This document shows, piece after piece, positions 6,454 to 7,446 of a stretch of 7,446 nucleotides of DNA; position 1 is the first letter of the stretch; each line of letters opens with the position of its first letter. The position numbers were made by a program, and so were the translations under genes. The stretch spans positions 1 through 7,446 of the forward strand of contig VBKY01000574.1 in NCBI GenBank assembly GCA_005879255.1, in the 5' to 3' direction. The notes under the pieces were generated by a model. That model searched no databases, had not been told where the DNA came from, and saw only the letters and a program-made list of their open reading frames with translations. This stretch comes from Deltaproteobacteria bacterium (lineage in GTDB: Bacteria > Desulfobacterota_B > Binatia > UBA9968).

Positions 6454-6524
6454 TTCACCGCCGAGGCGCAAAGGTCGCGGAGAAAAGGGTCCTTAGAAAA
6501 AATCCTCTGTGTGCTCTGTATTGC
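6454..6524. repeat. Degenerate intergenic element, copy 1
   Basis: This begins TTCACCGCCGAGGCGCAAAGG, continues with a GCGGAGAAAAG arm, and after a short centre has the opposed arm ATCCTCTGTGTGCTCTGT. The layout (an ACCGCxGAG-type arm opposite a CTCTGTG-type arm) resembles a widespread intergenic inverted-repeat family of the form ACCGCGGAGACGCGGAG...CTCTGTGGT seen in many environmental bacterial genomes. The arms are diverged. It lies directly upstream of the epimerase remnant and does not obviously encode protein. Confidence 0.5.
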
Positions 6525-6540
6525 ATTGCTATCGTTCAAA

Positions 6541-6562
6541 GTTTTCGCAGCTCGCGCAAAAC
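6541..6562. other. Imperfect hairpin between the two repeat copies
   Basis: GTTTTCGC (6541-6548) pairs with GCG-C-AAAAC (6554-6562) with one bulged C, giving an eight-pair stem and a five-base loop. It is not followed by a T-run on either strand, so I would not call it an intrinsic terminator. It may be a fragment of the surrounding repeat family. Confidence 0.3.
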
Positions 6563-6589
6563 ATCCAGACGATCTCGGTCCAGAGAGAA

Positions 6590-6680
6590 TTTACCGCGGA
6601 GACGCGGAGTACGCTGAGAAAAGAATTTTATCAAGTAAAACTCCCTAACTCGGCGATCTCTGTGGTCGTGAGAAAAAATC
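6590..6680. repeat. Degenerate intergenic element, copy 2
   Basis: The left arm, TTTACCGCGGAGACGCGGAG followed by TACGCTGAGAAAAG (6590-6623), aligns along its length with the left arm of copy 1. The right arm CTCGGCGATCTCTGTGGTCG (about 6649-6668) is opposed and is followed by GAAAAAATCC, also found inside copy 1 at 6496-6505. Copy 2 is closer to the family consensus and has a longer centre. The remainder of 6409-6789 shows no gene. The IS1182 transposase begins about 110 bases downstream. Confidence 0.6.
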
Positions 6681-7446
6681 CCTAAAATGTTAGTCGAGTA
6701 GTATATAGGATTATGTTCGAATCCAGAGCAAGGGGCAGTCTATCGAAGAACAAGGCAGGAATGAAGCGAACACGGTAGGGAGAAAAAGAGTGGAGAGCGA
6801 ACAGGGGAATTTGCCGGGGTGTGGGTCGACGGCTCGAAGCAGTAGCGCGCAAGAATCAGTGGCCAATAAAGCCGAGGAGACAGGGGGAGGCAAACCCCGC
6901 TACGAGGCGATCAACCGAGAGCAGTTGTGTTGGCGAGCGGTAGATGTGGAGCGGCTGATCGGGGAAGAGCATGCGGCGCGAGCGATCTGGGAGTTTGTGG
7001 GGCGGCTGGATTTGAGTGGGTACAGTGAAGAGATTCGAGCGGTGGAGGGCAAAGCGGGGCGGCCGGCGTGGGAGCCGCGGTTACTGATCAGCTTATGGGT
7101 GTATGGGTACAGTGAAGGAGTGGGATCGGGGCGAGCGATCGAGCAGCTGTGTGAGTGGGATCCAGCGTATCAGTGGCTGACGGGAGCGAGGGTGGTCAAC
7201 GCGCACACGCTGTCGGACTTTCGGGTCAAACACGAGCAGGCGCTCAAAGGATTGTTCGTGCAGATCTTGGGGCTGCTCAGCGCCGATGGGCTGATTACGT
7301 TGGAGCGAGTGATGCAGGACGGGACCAAGATCCGAGCCCATGCGGCCCAGGATAGTTTTCGCAGAAAGGAGCGAGTGGAGCAGGGGCTCAAGCAAGCGCG
7401 GGAGCAAGTGGCGGCAGTGGAGGCGATGAGCGAAGAGGAAACGAGT
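6681..7446 (+). mobile_element. IS1182-family insertion sequence, left part (boundary approximate)
   Basis: The transposase reading rightward marks this as the left end of an insertion sequence that continues beyond the window. The left limit is given only as the end of the preceding repeat. I cannot identify the terminal inverted repeat without the right end. Its leader (6681-6789) includes an AGGGAG ribosome binding site at 6777-6782. Confidence 0.55.
6790..7446 (+). CDS. IS1182-family transposase (N-terminal 219 residues)
   Basis: The N-terminal part of a DDE transposase that cuts and rejoins the ends of its own element. After a variable 37-residue leader come YEAINREQLCWRAVDVERLI, EEHAARAIWEFVGRLDLSGY, the AGRPAWEPRLLISLWVYGY segment, GSGRAIEQLCEWDPAYQWL, NAHTLSDFRVKH and MQDGTKIRAHAAQDSFRRK. 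The aspartate of QDGT (residue 177) is the first catalytic DDE residue. VxxNxHTLSDFR followed by QDGT is the signature of the IS1182 group. The start is GTG at 6790, with AGGGAG seven bases upstream; the frame is open back to 6706 but has no better start. The family is usually around 450-550 residues, so more than half lies beyond the window. The visible part has no frameshift or stop, so the element may be intact. Codon choice is strongly GAG/GCG/CAG-rich, unlike the neighbours, consistent with acquisition. Confidence 0.9.
   Translation, partial: MESEQGNLPGCGSTARSSSAQESVANKAEETGGGKPRYEAINREQLCWRAVDVERLIGEEHAARAIWEFVGRLDLSGYSEEIRAVEGKAGRPAWEPRLLISLWVYGYSEGVGSGRAIEQLCEWDPAYQWLTGARVVNAHTLSDFRVKHEQALKGLFVQILGLLSADGLITLERVMQDGTKIRAHAAQDSFRRKERVEQGLKQAREQVAAVEAMSEEETS

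Overview
The window reads as chromosomal accessory DNA from an uncultured, moderately GC-rich Gram-negative bacterium. Exported solute-binding proteins dominate, and there are a VapBC toxin-antitoxin pair, a broken gene, intergenic repeats and an IS1182-type transposase. Several orphan solute-binding genes close together, including one with a SYPSRS-type N-terminus, recall metagenome-assembled Binatota/'Deltaproteobacteria' or some Betaproteobacteria. That assignment is an impression from protein style, not proof.

Positions 1-1013, minus strand: a type II toxin-antitoxin pair (vapB ribbon-helix-helix antitoxin, then a PIN-domain vapC toxin cut by the window edge), joined by a TAATG stop/start overlap. 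A promoter-like site overlapped by GCATCA repeats lies just upstream of vapB. Further upstream is a phased repeat array: a 9-bp GTTCCANNN unit organised into three 54-bp higher-order copies. Beyond that is a decayed fragment of an ORF6N-domain phage-type protein. The fragment, the array and vapB share one uninterrupted reading frame.

Positions 1014-3313, minus strand: an exported calcineurin-like metallophosphoesterase, preceded by an ABC_sub_bind (TrpX/DUF534-like) periplasmic binding protein.

Positions 3511-5567, plus strand, divergent from the above: two more periplasmic binding proteins 29 bp apart, probably one transcription unit. The first is NMT1/SsuA-like and appears to lack a short internal segment. 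The second is of the COG1840 (Fe3+-type) class. No permease or ATPase gene lies in the window, so three binding proteins of three different families sit together as orphans.

Positions 5615-6408, minus strand, convergent: an NAD-dependent epimerase/dehydratase whose frame is broken by one shift, localised to a 5-base interval. Positions 6409-6789 hold no gene but carry two copies of a degenerate CGCGGAGACGCGGAG-type intergenic element and a small hairpin. From 6790 to the window end is the N-terminal 219 residues of an IS1182-family transposase with a GTG start.

I see no clearly new defence or metabolic system. The most unusual items are the 9-bp/54-bp array fused in frame to the toxin-antitoxin module, the localised frameshift, and the apparent internal deletion in the NMT1-like binding protein.
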